A DNA stretch of 64,000 bases from Haloterrigena gelatinilytica (GTDB lineage Archaea; Halobacteriota; Halobacteria; Halobacteriales; Natrialbaceae), in assembly GCF_013342145.1 (NCBI RefSeq), contig NZ_JABUQZ010000001.1:2480001-2544000 (forward strand), written 5' to 3'. Below the pieces are notes generated by a model. The model saw only the letters and a list, made by a program, of their open reading frames with translations, had not been told where the DNA came from and ran no database searches. Below are positions 28,356 through 39,031 of the stretch, piece by piece. A program made the position numbers and the translations under genes. Position 1 is the first letter of the stretch; every line of letters begins with the position of its first letter.

Positions 28356-29735
28356 CTACTCGACGTCCGCGCGTTCCTCGTCGGTGCGGTGCTGGACGAT
28401 CACTTCGCGGTCGGTGATCTCGTTGATCTCCGACGCTTCGATGGGGTAGTCCTCGTCGTCGTGACCGCCCCAGTTCATCCGCGCCTTGAGCCGATCCGTC
28501 AGTCCCGGCTCGGGATCGACGTAGGCGGTCTGGCCCTCGACTTCCGCGACGATACCGATCTGTTCGCCCGTCTCGTCGACGACGTCTTTTCCTTGATCGT
28601 CTTCGGAGAGCTCGACCCGGCCCATGTCGCCCGTGTCGGCGGACGAGCCGCCGGTTCCGGACTCGACCTCGACGTCCGGAGTGGGGTCGCCGGCCCCTTC
28701 CTCGCCGGTTCCGGCTCCGCCGCCGGCGCCGGCGCCCATCCCGGCACCGGTGCCCGTACCGGCCTCATCGGCTTCGTCCGACGTCTCGATCGCACCGTAC
28801 TCCTCGACGTCGATGATCTCGCCCTCGATGACGTCGCTGCCGATCACTTCCGACTCGAGCAGGTCGGTCTCTTCTAGGGTGAAGAGCATGCGCGTCCGCT
28901 CGTCGATCTGTTCTTCGACCGTGCGCCGCTCGAGCAGTTCGCTCCGGACGGTGTCACCTTCGCCGCGCTTGCTCCGGATGACCTCCCGGTCGATGACGTC
29001 GTCGGCGGTCGCGTCGGTGCGGACGACGTCGCTCTCGAGGATCGACCGCTGGACGCTCTCGAGTTCGACCCCGGTCTCGATCTCGTCGCGCTCGATTTCG
29101 TCGTGCCGGTCGATGTCGACGTCGACGACCCGGCTCTCGATCGTGTAGCGTTCGATCTCCTCGACCGTGTCGAGGCGGCTCTCCTCGGTGACGACCTCGA
29201 TCTCGTCGGCGGTGACGAACTCGGTGTCGACGATCTCCCGGCTCAGCAGCTCCGAGTCGACGACGTGGCGCTCGGCGATCTCGGTGTCGACGACCTCGCT
29301 CTCGATCGTGTCCCGTTCGACGACTTCCGTCTCGACGACCTGCGTTTCGACGATTTCGGTCGTGACCGTCTCGCCCTCGCGAAGCTGGTCCTCGAGTTCG
29401 TCGCGACCGAGGTCGGCGCGTTCGAACGCCCGTTCGCGTTCGACGAGTTCGAAGTGGCCCAGCCCCTCCTCCGTGGGCTCGTCCTCGTGGTAGACGAACA
29501 CCAGATCCTCGTCTCGGAACGTCTCGATGAACTCGTCCCACGTGTACTCCTCGTGGTCCGCTCCGAGGTCGTCCCGACGGGCGAAGGAGTGACCGTGTCC
29601 CTCGCTGTCGCGGATCGTTACGGGGACCGCGTCGCGCGCCTCCGCCCACTCCCTGATGCGCTCGGGATCGGTGGTCATTCGCCGCTGTGCTGAGTCGCCT
29701 GTCGACGGTTCGTCCGCGGGCATATCGTTTGCCAT
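28356..29735 (-). CDS. Pentad-repeat acidic protein with C-terminal PRC-barrel-like domain
   Basis: 459 residues. Residues ~22-100 form a small domain beginning RIREWAEARDAVPVTIRD, resembling a widespread short domain often mislabelled as a glucan branching enzyme. Residues ~135-320 are a low-complexity beta-prone region with five-residue periodicity (VVETE VVERD TIESE VVDTE units). A Gly/Ala/Thr linker (~325-360) leads to a C-terminal barrel-like domain with KDVVDETGEQIGIVAEV and a DYPIEASEINEITDREVIV end. There is no signal peptide. ATG codons at 29723 and 29678 are alternative starts. The function is unknown. It could be a scaffold or stress protein. Confidence 0.75.
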   Translation of the reverse strand: MANDMPADEPSTGDSAQRRMTTDPERIREWAEARDAVPVTIRDSEGHGHSFARRDDLGADHEEYTWDEFIETFRDEDLVFVYHEDEPTEEGLGHFELVERERAFERADLGRDELEDQLREGETVTTEIVETQVVETEVVERDTIESEVVDTEIAERHVVDSELLSREIVDTEFVTADEIEVVTEESRLDTVEEIERYTIESRVVDVDIDRHDEIERDEIETGVELESVQRSILESDVVRTDATADDVIDREVIRSKRGEGDTVRSELLERRTVEEQIDERTRMLFTLEETDLLESEVIGSDVIEGEIIDVEEYGAIETSDEADEAGTGTGAGMGAGAGGGAGTGEEGAGDPTPDVEVESGTGGSSADTGDMGRVELSEDDQGKDVVDETGEQIGIVAEVEGQTAYVDPEPGLTDRLKARMNWGGHDDEDYPIEASEINEITDREVIVQHRTDEERADVE

Positions 29736-29979
29736 ACGTCCGTTCCCGGTCGAATCACACTTGAGTCAGCGGGGCCTTCTCATCGGTCAGTATCTCGTTT
29801 CCCGAGACCCCTGCGCGGGCATGAATTATCGGGCTCGTAATCGCCGGTTAGTCGTCGCGTCGGGTCGATCCCACCGTCCGGGGCGCAGATAGGAGCGTAT
29901 TACCGCGTTCGGTCGGCTCGCGAGGGGCAGAACAACGACCGTTTCTCCACGCGAAACAAGCGTTTGCGCGCTCGAGCCG

Positions 29980-30570
29980 TCAGTCCGACTCGTACTCGGC
30001 CCACAGATACCGCGTCGCGGCGCTTCGGTACGGTCGCCACTGTTCGGCGATCTCGCGCATCTCGGCGCGGGACATGTCATCGCCGTCGCCGTAGAGCTCC
30101 TCGATCGCGCGGCGGATCGCGAGATCGCCCAGCGGCAACACGTCCTCGCGTTGCAGCACGAACAGGAGGTACATGCGGGCGGTCCACTCCCCGACGCCTT
30201 TGATCTCGGTCAGCGAATCGATAACCTCGTCGTTCGAGTGGTCGGCGAGCCCCGCTCGAGTGTAGTCGTTCTCCCGGAAGGCCCGCGCGGCGTTGCGCAT
30301 GTACTCGATCTTGCTCTCTGAGAGCCCGGCCGCTCGCAGGGCCTCGTCCTCCGCCTCGAGGACGGTCTCGGGGGTCACCTCGTCGCGGAGCAGTTCGAAG
30401 ACCCGCTCGCGGACGGCGGTCGCGCTCGCGGTCGACAGCTGCTGGTTGATGATGGAGATACAGAGCCGTTCGAACTCGTTCCAGTCGGGTTCGACGTAGG
30501 GGTCGTGTCGCTCGATGAGTTCCGCCATCACGGGGTCGGTCCGGATAACGGGTTCGGCCTCGTCTAACAT
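29980..30570 (-). CDS. DNA-3-methyladenine glycosylase family (HhH-GPD)
   Basis: 196 residues, typical of the short AlkA-like group. The helix-hairpin-helix LTEIKGVGEWTARMYLLFVL and the catalytic Asp in LPLGDLAIRRAIEELYG are visible. It excises alkylated bases from DNA as the first step of base excision repair. The gene starts 88 bp after the stop of the orphan flavoprotein on the same strand and may be co-transcribed with it. It lacks the iron-sulfur Cys motif of EndoIII, which supports the AlkA assignment. Confidence 0.9.
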   Translation of the reverse strand: MLDEAEPVIRTDPVMAELIERHDPYVEPDWNEFERLCISIINQQLSTASATAVRERVFELLRDEVTPETVLEAEDEALRAAGLSESKIEYMRNAARAFRENDYTRAGLADHSNDEVIDSLTEIKGVGEWTARMYLLFVLQREDVLPLGDLAIRRAIEELYGDGDDMSRAEMREIAEQWRPYRSAATRYLWAEYESD

Positions 30571-30658
30571 CTACGTAGAGGAAGGGGAGGGCTCGAAGGA
30601 TGAAAGGACTCTCGGTCGTCGAGTTCGCGGTTCGGTCTCGCGGTTCGGTCGCGGTCCG

Positions 30659-32539
30659 TTACTCGAGGTGGTGGTAGTCGAGTTCGTACCCTTCCGCGAG
30701 CGCCTCGCGGACCGGGTCGCTCGGTTCGGCGACGCCGCGACGGTCGATCTCGAGGCCGCCCTCGTCGGCCGAAACGAGCAGGTTCACGCGCCAGTCCGGG
30801 TCGGTCTCCGGGTAGTCCGTCCGGTAGTGTGCGCCCCTGGATTCGGTCCGAGCCAGGGCCGCTCGGAGCATCGCTTCGGCGACGGTGAGGCTGAACGAGA
30901 GGTCGACCGCGAACTCGAACGATCGCGAGGTGAGTCCGCCCTCGACGCGCAGCTCCCCCGTTCGATCGCGGAGCGCCTCGAGTTCCTCGAGTCCGGCTCG
31001 AAGCCCGGCCTCGTCGCGGAGAATGCCCGCGCGATCCCACAGCAACTCGCGGAGGTCCGCCAGGAGGGCCGTGGGCGTAACCTCGCCGTCGGCGTCCGCG
31101 AGCGACGCGAGCGCCCGAAACTCCCGTTCGGCCAGGGCTCGCTGTTCGTCGGTCACCGCTGGCTCGGCGTCCGATCCGTCGACTGCGGTTGCGACGTGCT
31201 CGCCGACGAGCTTGCCGATCGCGACGGTCTCGGCGAGCGAGTTGCCGCCGAGACGGTTCGCACCGTGGACGCCGGCGACGGCCTCGCCGACGGCGTACAA
31301 GCCCTCGACGCCGGTTTCACCGGTTCGGAAGTCGATGTCGACGCCGCCCATCGTGTAGTGGGCGGTCGGCGCGACCTCGATCGGTTCCGCGGTGATGTCG
31401 ACGCCGAGCGACGCGAAGCGCTCGACCATCCGCGGCAGCCGTTCCCGGACGTAGTCGGCGTCCCGATGGGAGATGTCGAGATAGACGCCGCCGTTCTCGG
31501 TTCCCCGTCCCGCGTCGATCTCTCGACCGATCGCCCGCGCGACGACGTCGCGAGCGTCGAGTTCCATCTGATCCGGCGAGTACCGTTCCATGAACCGTTC
31601 GTTCTCGGCGTTGTAGAGCCGTCCGCCCTCGCCGCGCACGGCTTCGGTGACGAGTCGGCCGTCCCACTCCTCCCCGTAGCGTTCGCCGACCATCCCCGTC
31701 GGGTGGAACTGGACGAACTCGAGGTCCATCAGTCGAGCGCCCGCCTCGAGAGCCAGCGCCTGGGCGTCCCCGTTGTTCTCGTCGTCCCGCGAGGAGTGGC
31801 GATCGTAGAGCGCGGAGAAGCCGCCCGCGGCGAGGACGACGTGGTTCGACCGGAACAGCAGCCCGCGGCCGGTCTCCATGTCGAAACCGGCGGCGCCGAA
31901 GACGCGCCGCCCGTCCGAGAGCAGCCGCGTGATCATCACGTTCTCGCGGTAGGGGATCTCGAGGTCGCGAGCCCGCCCGATCAGCGTTTCGAGCATCGCC
32001 TCGCCGGTCCGGTCGCCGACGAAACAGGTCCGGCGGTACGACTGGGCGCCGAAGTACCGCTGGTTGATCGCCCCGTCGTCGGTCCGGTCGAACGGCATCC
32101 CCCACTCCTCGAGTTCGCGGATCCGGTCCGGCAGCTCGCGCGCGGTCAGTTCGACCGCCTCGGGGTCGTTCAGATGGTGCCCCTCGTTCAGCGTGTCCGC
32201 GGCGTGGATCGTCCAGTCGTCTTCGTCGTCCAGCGAGCCGAGCGCGGCGTTGATCCCGCCGGCCGCCCAGGTCGTGTGCGCGTCGCCGTGGTCTCGCTTC
32301 CCGATCACCAGCGGCTCGAGGCCGGCTTCGGCGAGACCGATCGCGACGCGGGCGCCCGCCGCCCCCACGCCGACGACGAGTACCGGCGTCGTGACGACGT
32401 CGTACTCGAGACCGTCCGACGACGCCGATCGGTTCGCTCGTCCGATTCGGCTCGATACGCCGCCGAGGTCGGCTACCGCGGCCGATCCCCGACGCGAGCT
32501 CTCCGCCGGTCGACGGTCGTCAGCGGGTGTTTCTGTCAT
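30659..32539 (-). CDS. Orphan fumarate reductase/succinate dehydrogenase-type flavoprotein
   Basis: 626 residues from the ATG at 32539 (MTETPADDRRP). FAD loop VGVGAAGARVAIGLAEAG, THTTW-like AHTTWAAGGINAALG, FQFHPTGMVG, RGEGGRLYN and HGANRLGGNSLAE are those of the SdhA/FrdA/NadB family. The His before AGGINAAL that binds FAD covalently in SdhA is not clearly aligned (AHTTWAAGG). There is no iron-sulfur or membrane subunit next to it, so it is not a classical SDH. L-aspartate oxidase or a soluble fumarate reductase-like enzyme is possible. The N-terminal ~40 residues are low-complexity. Confidence 0.85.
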   Translation of the reverse strand: MTETPADDRRPAESSRRGSAAVADLGGVSSRIGRANRSASSDGLEYDVVTTPVLVVGVGAAGARVAIGLAEAGLEPLVIGKRDHGDAHTTWAAGGINAALGSLDDEDDWTIHAADTLNEGHHLNDPEAVELTARELPDRIRELEEWGMPFDRTDDGAINQRYFGAQSYRRTCFVGDRTGEAMLETLIGRARDLEIPYRENVMITRLLSDGRRVFGAAGFDMETGRGLLFRSNHVVLAAGGFSALYDRHSSRDDENNGDAQALALEAGARLMDLEFVQFHPTGMVGERYGEEWDGRLVTEAVRGEGGRLYNAENERFMERYSPDQMELDARDVVARAIGREIDAGRGTENGGVYLDISHRDADYVRERLPRMVERFASLGVDITAEPIEVAPTAHYTMGGVDIDFRTGETGVEGLYAVGEAVAGVHGANRLGGNSLAETVAIGKLVGEHVATAVDGSDAEPAVTDEQRALAEREFRALASLADADGEVTPTALLADLRELLWDRAGILRDEAGLRAGLEELEALRDRTGELRVEGGLTSRSFEFAVDLSFSLTVAEAMLRAALARTESRGAHYRTDYPETDPDWRVNLLVSADEGGLEIDRRGVAEPSDPVREALAEGYELDYHHLE

Positions 32540-32682
32540 ACGAGTAATGTAAGGGGCGAGCGTACTTAGGGAGCGCCCCAAACGATACAATTCGGTGGAG
32601 GAAACGGCCGTAGGGTGCGTTTCGGCGTCAGTCGTCGGCCGATCTCTTACCCGACTCGAGGCCGTCGGATCGATCGAAGCGA

Positions 32683-33207
32683 ATGCAACCGATCGTCCAT
32701 CTCGCCGTCGGTTATCTCTGTTACGCCGGCTACGTCCGCTGGCGCGAGGGGACGCCCCCGGGAGAGCGGGCGACGATCGTCGCAGTCTTCGGCGCGGTCC
32801 TGCCGGATCTGCTCGACAAACCGCCGTGGCTGCTCGGCCTCACCGTCGGCCGAACGATGGGCCACTCGCTGCTGTTCGCCGTCCCGCTGGTCCTCGCGGG
32901 CTGGTCGCCGGCGCGCTCGAGCGGTCGATCGTCGCTCGGAGTCGCCTTCGCGATCGGCGTCGCCTCCCATCTGGCGACCGACGTCCCGTGGCACGTGATC
33001 GCCGGCGACTACGACGAACTCGGCTTTCTCCTGTGGCCGATCACGCCGATGCCGCCGTACAGCGGAACGAAATCGCTGGCGACCGTCGGCGGGCTCGAGG
33101 TGACGACGCTCTGGCTCGAGGCCGTAATTCTGGTCGCCGGCGCCGCGCTGTGGTGGGTCGACGGACGGCCGGGACTCGATCCGAGCCGGCGGCGCTCCGA
33201 CGGATAG
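32683..33207 (+). CDS. YdjM-like membrane-bound metal-dependent hydrolase family protein
   Basis: 174 residues with about four membrane helices. Conserved polar residues sit at membrane edges: QPIVHLAVGYL, VLPDLLDKPPW, GRTMGHSLLF and ASHLATDVPWH, the His/Asp pattern of the YdjM (LexA-binding, DUF457-type) family, where they may bind metal. The enzymatic role is unproven in the family. It is divergent from the orphan flavoprotein (start-to-start 143 bp). Confidence 0.8.
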   Translation: MQPIVHLAVGYLCYAGYVRWREGTPPGERATIVAVFGAVLPDLLDKPPWLLGLTVGRTMGHSLLFAVPLVLAGWSPARSSGRSSLGVAFAIGVASHLATDVPWHVIAGDYDELGFLLWPITPMPPYSGTKSLATVGGLEVTTLWLEAVILVAGAALWWVDGRPGLDPSRRRSDG

Positions 33208-33292
33208 TAGCGGTACAGTGGCGAGTTCTCCCGCTCCGAACACCGACGTAATTCGGCGAGCCAGTTTTCGTTTCGGACCGTCTACTACGCGT

Positions 33293-33451
33293 ATGTCGAC
33301 GACATCCGCTGTCTTCTGTTACGTGTGCAACGAAGAGATGGTCCTCGACGAGGACCTCGAACACCACCTCGTGTACCGACACAAACCGCGGGAGTTGGCC
33401 AAGCAACTCGTCGCCGAGTGGGAAGCGGAGGAACTCGGCGAAGCCGTCTGA
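33293..33451 (+). CDS. Small C2H2-type zinc-finger protein
   Basis: 52 residues from the ATG at 33293 (MSTTSAVFCYVC); a longer frame from 33218 is rejected because the added residues look like shifted noncoding sequence. CYVCNEEMVLDEDLEHHLVYRHKP gives a Cys-x2-Cys and two His positions for one zinc. Tiny zinc-finger proteins are frequent in haloarchaea and some regulate motility or pigments; the role here is unknown. It ends 15 bp from the convergent metal ATPase gene. Confidence 0.85.
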   Translation: MSTTSAVFCYVCNEEMVLDEDLEHHLVYRHKPRELAKQLVAEWEAEELGEAV

Positions 33452-33466
33452 GTCGGCTCGCCCGCC

Positions 33467-36064
<2,598 letters not shown>

Positions 36065-36099
36065 TATCGGTCAGTAGTCACCCCGTCGCAATACGGGTT

Positions 36100-36117
36100 A
36101 TTTGGCGTGCGCCAAAT
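36100..36117 (-). promoter_or_regulatory. Palindromic operator candidate before metal ATPase
   Basis: ATTTGGCGTGCGCCAAAT is a perfect 8-2-8 palindrome 36-53 bp upstream of the ATPase start. On the minus strand an AT-rich AAATAACCC overlaps its proximal edge and may be the TATA region, so a bound repressor would block transcription. A lone half-site CGCCAAA occurs about 80 bp further upstream. Confidence 0.65.
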
Positions 36118-36491
36118 CGGATGTCGACTCGAGCTACCGGATCGCCACTCGAGAATCGACTTCGATTGACCGTCGGATCCGCCGATCGACCGAGTGAGCG
36201 CCAAAGTGCGGTGAGGAACGCCGTGCGAGGTACAGCGGGTGCATCTCGTAAAGTCCGTCGTGCTGAGATGAAATCGAACGCGGGTCGACGACGACCACGC
36301 ATAACACTATCGTGCCCGAGACCGTAATCATCTATAATGGGGTATGGCCCGAATGACGTTCACCGACTATCAGGATGCCCCGCCACGGAGACTCGCCACA
36401 CTCGGTCGACGTCGTGCTCGGGCACCACAGCTGATGACCAGCGTGAGAGACACCGGGAACAACGCGATGGCCTGCAAAGAGAGGGGACAGC
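36118..36491. other. Intergenic region upstream of methyltransferase
   Basis: 374 bp with no recognised gene. It contains a 53-codon open frame (36344-36505, beginning MARMTFTDYQDAPPRRLATL) that overlaps the methyltransferase start; it is basic, matches nothing I know and may be spurious or a gene remnant. The tract CTATAATGG near 36331-36339 is TATA-like. Confidence 0.4.
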
Positions 36492-37358
36492 ATGTCGACC
36501 GATGAATCAGAAACGGACACCGCCGACGAGGCGGCCTTGAACGAACACTACGGCGTGACGGACCTCGGCGGCGAAATCCTCGCCGCCCTCGAAGCCGCCG
36601 GCAAAGACGTCGACGCGCTCACTCGAGACGATATCGCGTCGTTCGACGAGTTCCACATCCGCGGCCGCGAGGCGACCCGAGAAGTCGCCGACCTCGCGGC
36701 GGTCGAAGAGAACTCTCGCGTCCTCGACGTCGGGTGTGGGATCGGCGGACCCGCTCGCACCCTCGCTTCCGACTTCGATTGCGACGTCGTCGGGGTCGAT
36801 GTAGTCGAGGAGTACTGCCGAGCAGCGACGCTCTTTACCGAGCGAGTGGGGTTGGCCGACAGCGTCCGCTTCCAGCGCGGGAACGCCCTCGACCTGCCGT
36901 TCGGGGACGAGGAGTTCGACGTCGTCTGGTTCGAGCACACGCTGCTGAACGTCGAGGCGAAGGGAGTGGCGATCGAAGAAGCGGGCCGCGTCCTCAGACC
37001 CGGGGGAACGCTCGCACTGTACGAAATTTGTGCCGGACCCGGGGGCGAACCGGTGTTCCCGGTCCCCTGGGCGTCAGACGGGTCCCTCAGCCACCTCGAT
37101 TCACCCGAGCGGCTCCGAGAGATCGTCCTCGCTCGCGGCTTCGACGAGGTCGCCTGGCGGGACGTCACGGGGCCGAGCCTCGAGTGGTTCCGGAACGTGG
37201 TGGAGTCGATGCGATCGCGGCCGGCGGACGCACCGCCACCGCTCGGACTCAACCTTCTGATGGGAGCCGAAACGCCGGTCAAAGCGGCGAACGTCGTCCG
37301 GAACCTCGAAGAAGACCGGATCGCCGTCGTTCAGGCCGTGTACGAGCGTGCCAATTAG
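36492..37358 (+). CDS. Class I SAM-dependent methyltransferase
   Basis: 288 residues. The N-terminal ~60 residues are helical (LNEHYGVTDLGGEILAALEA). SAM-binding motif I is VLDVGCGIGGPART (~78-91), followed by an acidic VVGVDVVEEYC, motif II FDVVWFEHTLLNV and RVLRPGGTLALYEI. The architecture is that of ubiquinone/sterol/sarcosine-type small-molecule methyltransferases (Methyltransf_11). The substrate is not evident. The neighbouring metal transporter and Cys-rich regulator do not make it an arsenite methyltransferase: the Cys trio of ArsM is missing. Confidence 0.88.
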   Translation: MSTDESETDTADEAALNEHYGVTDLGGEILAALEAAGKDVDALTRDDIASFDEFHIRGREATREVADLAAVEENSRVLDVGCGIGGPARTLASDFDCDVVGVDVVEEYCRAATLFTERVGLADSVRFQRGNALDLPFGDEEFDVVWFEHTLLNVEAKGVAIEEAGRVLRPGGTLALYEICAGPGGEPVFPVPWASDGSLSHLDSPERLREIVLARGFDEVAWRDVTGPSLEWFRNVVESMRSRPADAPPPLGLNLLMGAETPVKAANVVRNLEEDRIAVVQAVYERAN

Positions 37359-37403
37359 CAGGTGTACATTCCATCCTAGAGTCCGATCGGCTAATCTACT
37401 GTT

Positions 37404-38150
37404 TCACAGCCCGGCTACCAGCGTCTCGAGCGAATCGTCCGCTTCCACGAAGCTCGTCGCGAGGCTCGATTCGGCCCGTCGCAGTCGATACGAAAGCGTC
37501 GATCGCGGAATCTCGAGTTTCTCCGCGAGTTCCCCGAGTTCGATCCGGCGCGGGGTCTCGTAGTAGCCGTGTTCGACGGCCGCTCGCAGCGCCTCGCGCT
37601 GCTCGGCCGGGAGCGCCTGCTCGGGTTCGATGTGATTGCGATCGGGATCGAGTTCCGTCAATCGCAGCATCTCGATGCCGGTACACTCGCCGACCTCGTC
37701 GCCCAGCGCGTCGAAGAACTCGTGGATCGGCGCGTCGCTGCCCAGCACGATCCGCCAGCGGTAGCGCCGCTCCTCGCGGTAGGTTTCGAACAGCAGCCCC
37801 TCCCCTAAGTGCTCGAGGGCGACGTGGGGAACGGACGTACAGACGTCAGTGCGGTCCCAGTAGGTGTAGACCACGAGCGTGTCGTTCGATCGATCCAGCA
37901 CCTGCACCTCGCAGTCGGCCCCGCAGTCGTCCTTCACGAGACAGTCCGCGAAGAAGTCCGCGTTCTTGTAGGCGTCCTCGAGGGCCTCGAGCGCGTCCGC
38001 CGACCCCTCGGCGTGGTCGACCCGCCAGAGGCTGTCCGCGGTGACGTGACACGACAGCGAGCGGATCGAGGCGTCCGGGTACGCCGCCAGCACGTCGGCG
38101 ACGGGGTTCGTGCCCGGTTCGTACTCGAGGGCGAAGACGAACTCTCTCAT
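37404..38150 (-). CDS. Bacterio-opsin-activator-type HTH regulator, Cys-rich sensor
   Basis: 248 residues from the ATG at 38150 (MREFVFALEYEPG). Residues 1-~180 are an alpha/beta sensor domain with a Cys cluster: ADCLVKDDCGADCEVQVLD plus TDVCTSVPHV and GECTGIEML. The C-terminal ~55 residues are the Bat-type HTH: QREALRAAVEHGYYETPRRI then LGELAEKLEIPRSTLSYRLR. Such proteins regulate genes in response to metabolic or redox cues; the Cys pattern hints at metal or redox sensing. It sits between the methyltransferase and a membrane protein, 1.3 kb from the metal ATPase. Confidence 0.88.
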   Translation of the reverse strand: MREFVFALEYEPGTNPVADVLAAYPDASIRSLSCHVTADSLWRVDHAEGSADALEALEDAYKNADFFADCLVKDDCGADCEVQVLDRSNDTLVVYTYWDRTDVCTSVPHVALEHLGEGLLFETYREERRYRWRIVLGSDAPIHEFFDALGDEVGECTGIEMLRLTELDPDRNHIEPEQALPAEQREALRAAVEHGYYETPRRIELGELAEKLEIPRSTLSYRLRRAESSLATSFVEADDSLETLVAGL

Positions 38151-38212
38151 TACCCGTTCGTAGGGGCCCACACGACAAAGGGGTTTCTCGCTGGAGCGCG
38201 TACGATCCCGTA

Positions 38213-38743
38213 ATGGCATCGCCGGTGGTGATCCCGACCGTCACGGGACAGGTTCGCGAGTTCTGGGTATTCTATCGGCGCTACACGGACACGACGATCC
38301 ACACGGCCGCGACCGCGGCGCTGACGATCTTCGGCCTGCTGATCTTCCTCGACCCGTGGTTCGCGGCGCTGGCCATCGGCTCGTACGTCGGTCCGCCCGT
38401 TGCGTTGTACCTCCTCGAGGACGAACCGGTTCCCGAAACCGAGCCCGAACCCGGGCGCGAGGGGCGGCCCGACCGCCGAACGGCAGACAGGGCTGGCCGG
38501 ACCGTCAACGCCACGCCGGCAGAATCGGACCGTCGCTCGAGCGAGCGCGTCTCCTCGAGACCACCGCCGAGCGCAACGGTCGGAGACGGCGATACTGACA
38601 CCGACAGCGATTCCGATGACGGCGACACCGATTCGGACACGGACGGCACCGATACGGACACCGATTCCGACAGCGACGGAACGGACACCGACAGCGACAG
38701 CGATTCCGACGACGGTGATACCGACTCGGATAGCGATAGTTGA
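38213..38743 (+). CDS. Membrane protein with Asp-Ser-Thr repeat tail
   Basis: 176 residues. Residues ~25-67 contain two membrane helices (AATAALTIFGLLIFLDPW and AALAIGSYVGPPVALYLL). From ~70 to the end it is low complexity: Pro/Glu/Arg, then ~55 residues made of Asp with Ser, Thr and some Gly (DTDSDSDDGDTDSDTDGT). The DNA under the tail is repetitive and may vary in length between strains. The function is unknown; the acidic tail could bind cations or remain outside as a polyanion. Confidence 0.75.
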   Translation: MASPVVIPTVTGQVREFWVFYRRYTDTTIHTAATAALTIFGLLIFLDPWFAALAIGSYVGPPVALYLLEDEPVPETEPEPGREGRPDRRTADRAGRTVNATPAESDRRSSERVSSRPPPSATVGDGDTDTDSDSDDGDTDSDTDGTDTDTDSDSDGTDTDSDSDSDDGDTDSDSDS

Positions 38744-38777
38744 CTCGAGACGGAACGGCGAGAAGTGGCCGGGAGCG

Positions 38778-39025
38778 GACGCGGCGAACCTCGCCGCGTC
38801 AGCGACCCGGGGGAGGGCAGGCCGTCGACCGAAATCTGCCGCGAGCGAAGCGAGGCGGCGAAGCCGCCTCGGGTACGCGAACGGCGCAGCCGTGAGCGAG
38901 GCCGACGGCCGAGCGAGCGGGCCGACGACCGATGTGGAGGCCCGCTCAGCGGGCCGGAACGGAGGGAGGAGTGCTTTTCATCAAAGTTTTGCCGAGGGCC
39001 GGCTTTGCCGGCCCGCAGCGCAAAA
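38778..39025 (-). repeat. Mosaic hairpin repeat element, copy B
   Basis: Reading on the minus strand, CTTTTGCGCTGC (39014-39025) starts 7 bp after the stop of the acyl-CoA dehydrogenase gene; then come GGGCCGGC-ttt-GCCGGCCC (38996-39014), the 28-29 nt core (38956-38984), hairpin GGCCCGCT-c-AGCGGGCC (38939-38955), a 24-nt block identical to copy A (38913-38936), hairpin GAGGCGGC-gaa-GCCGCCTC (38852-38870) and a final 10-bp stem GACGCGGCGA/TCGCCGCGTC (38778-38800). The blocks match copy A; the stems do not, but stay paired. Confidence 0.8.
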
Positions 39026-39031
39026 GTTTGG

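Noticed and set aside
36344-36505. 53-codon frame before the methyltransferase
   Set aside because: Overlaps the methyltransferase start, Arg-rich, with no recognisable family; mentioned only in the intergenic entry.
36492-37358. Arsenite methyltransferase (ArsM)
   Set aside because: The conserved Cys residues of ArsM are missing; only a general SAM methyltransferase call is supported.
38580-38743. Repetitive DNA that might suggest a CRISPR or tandem-repeat array
   Set aside because: It is in-frame coding sequence for an Asp-Ser-Thr tail, without regular repeat-spacer structure.
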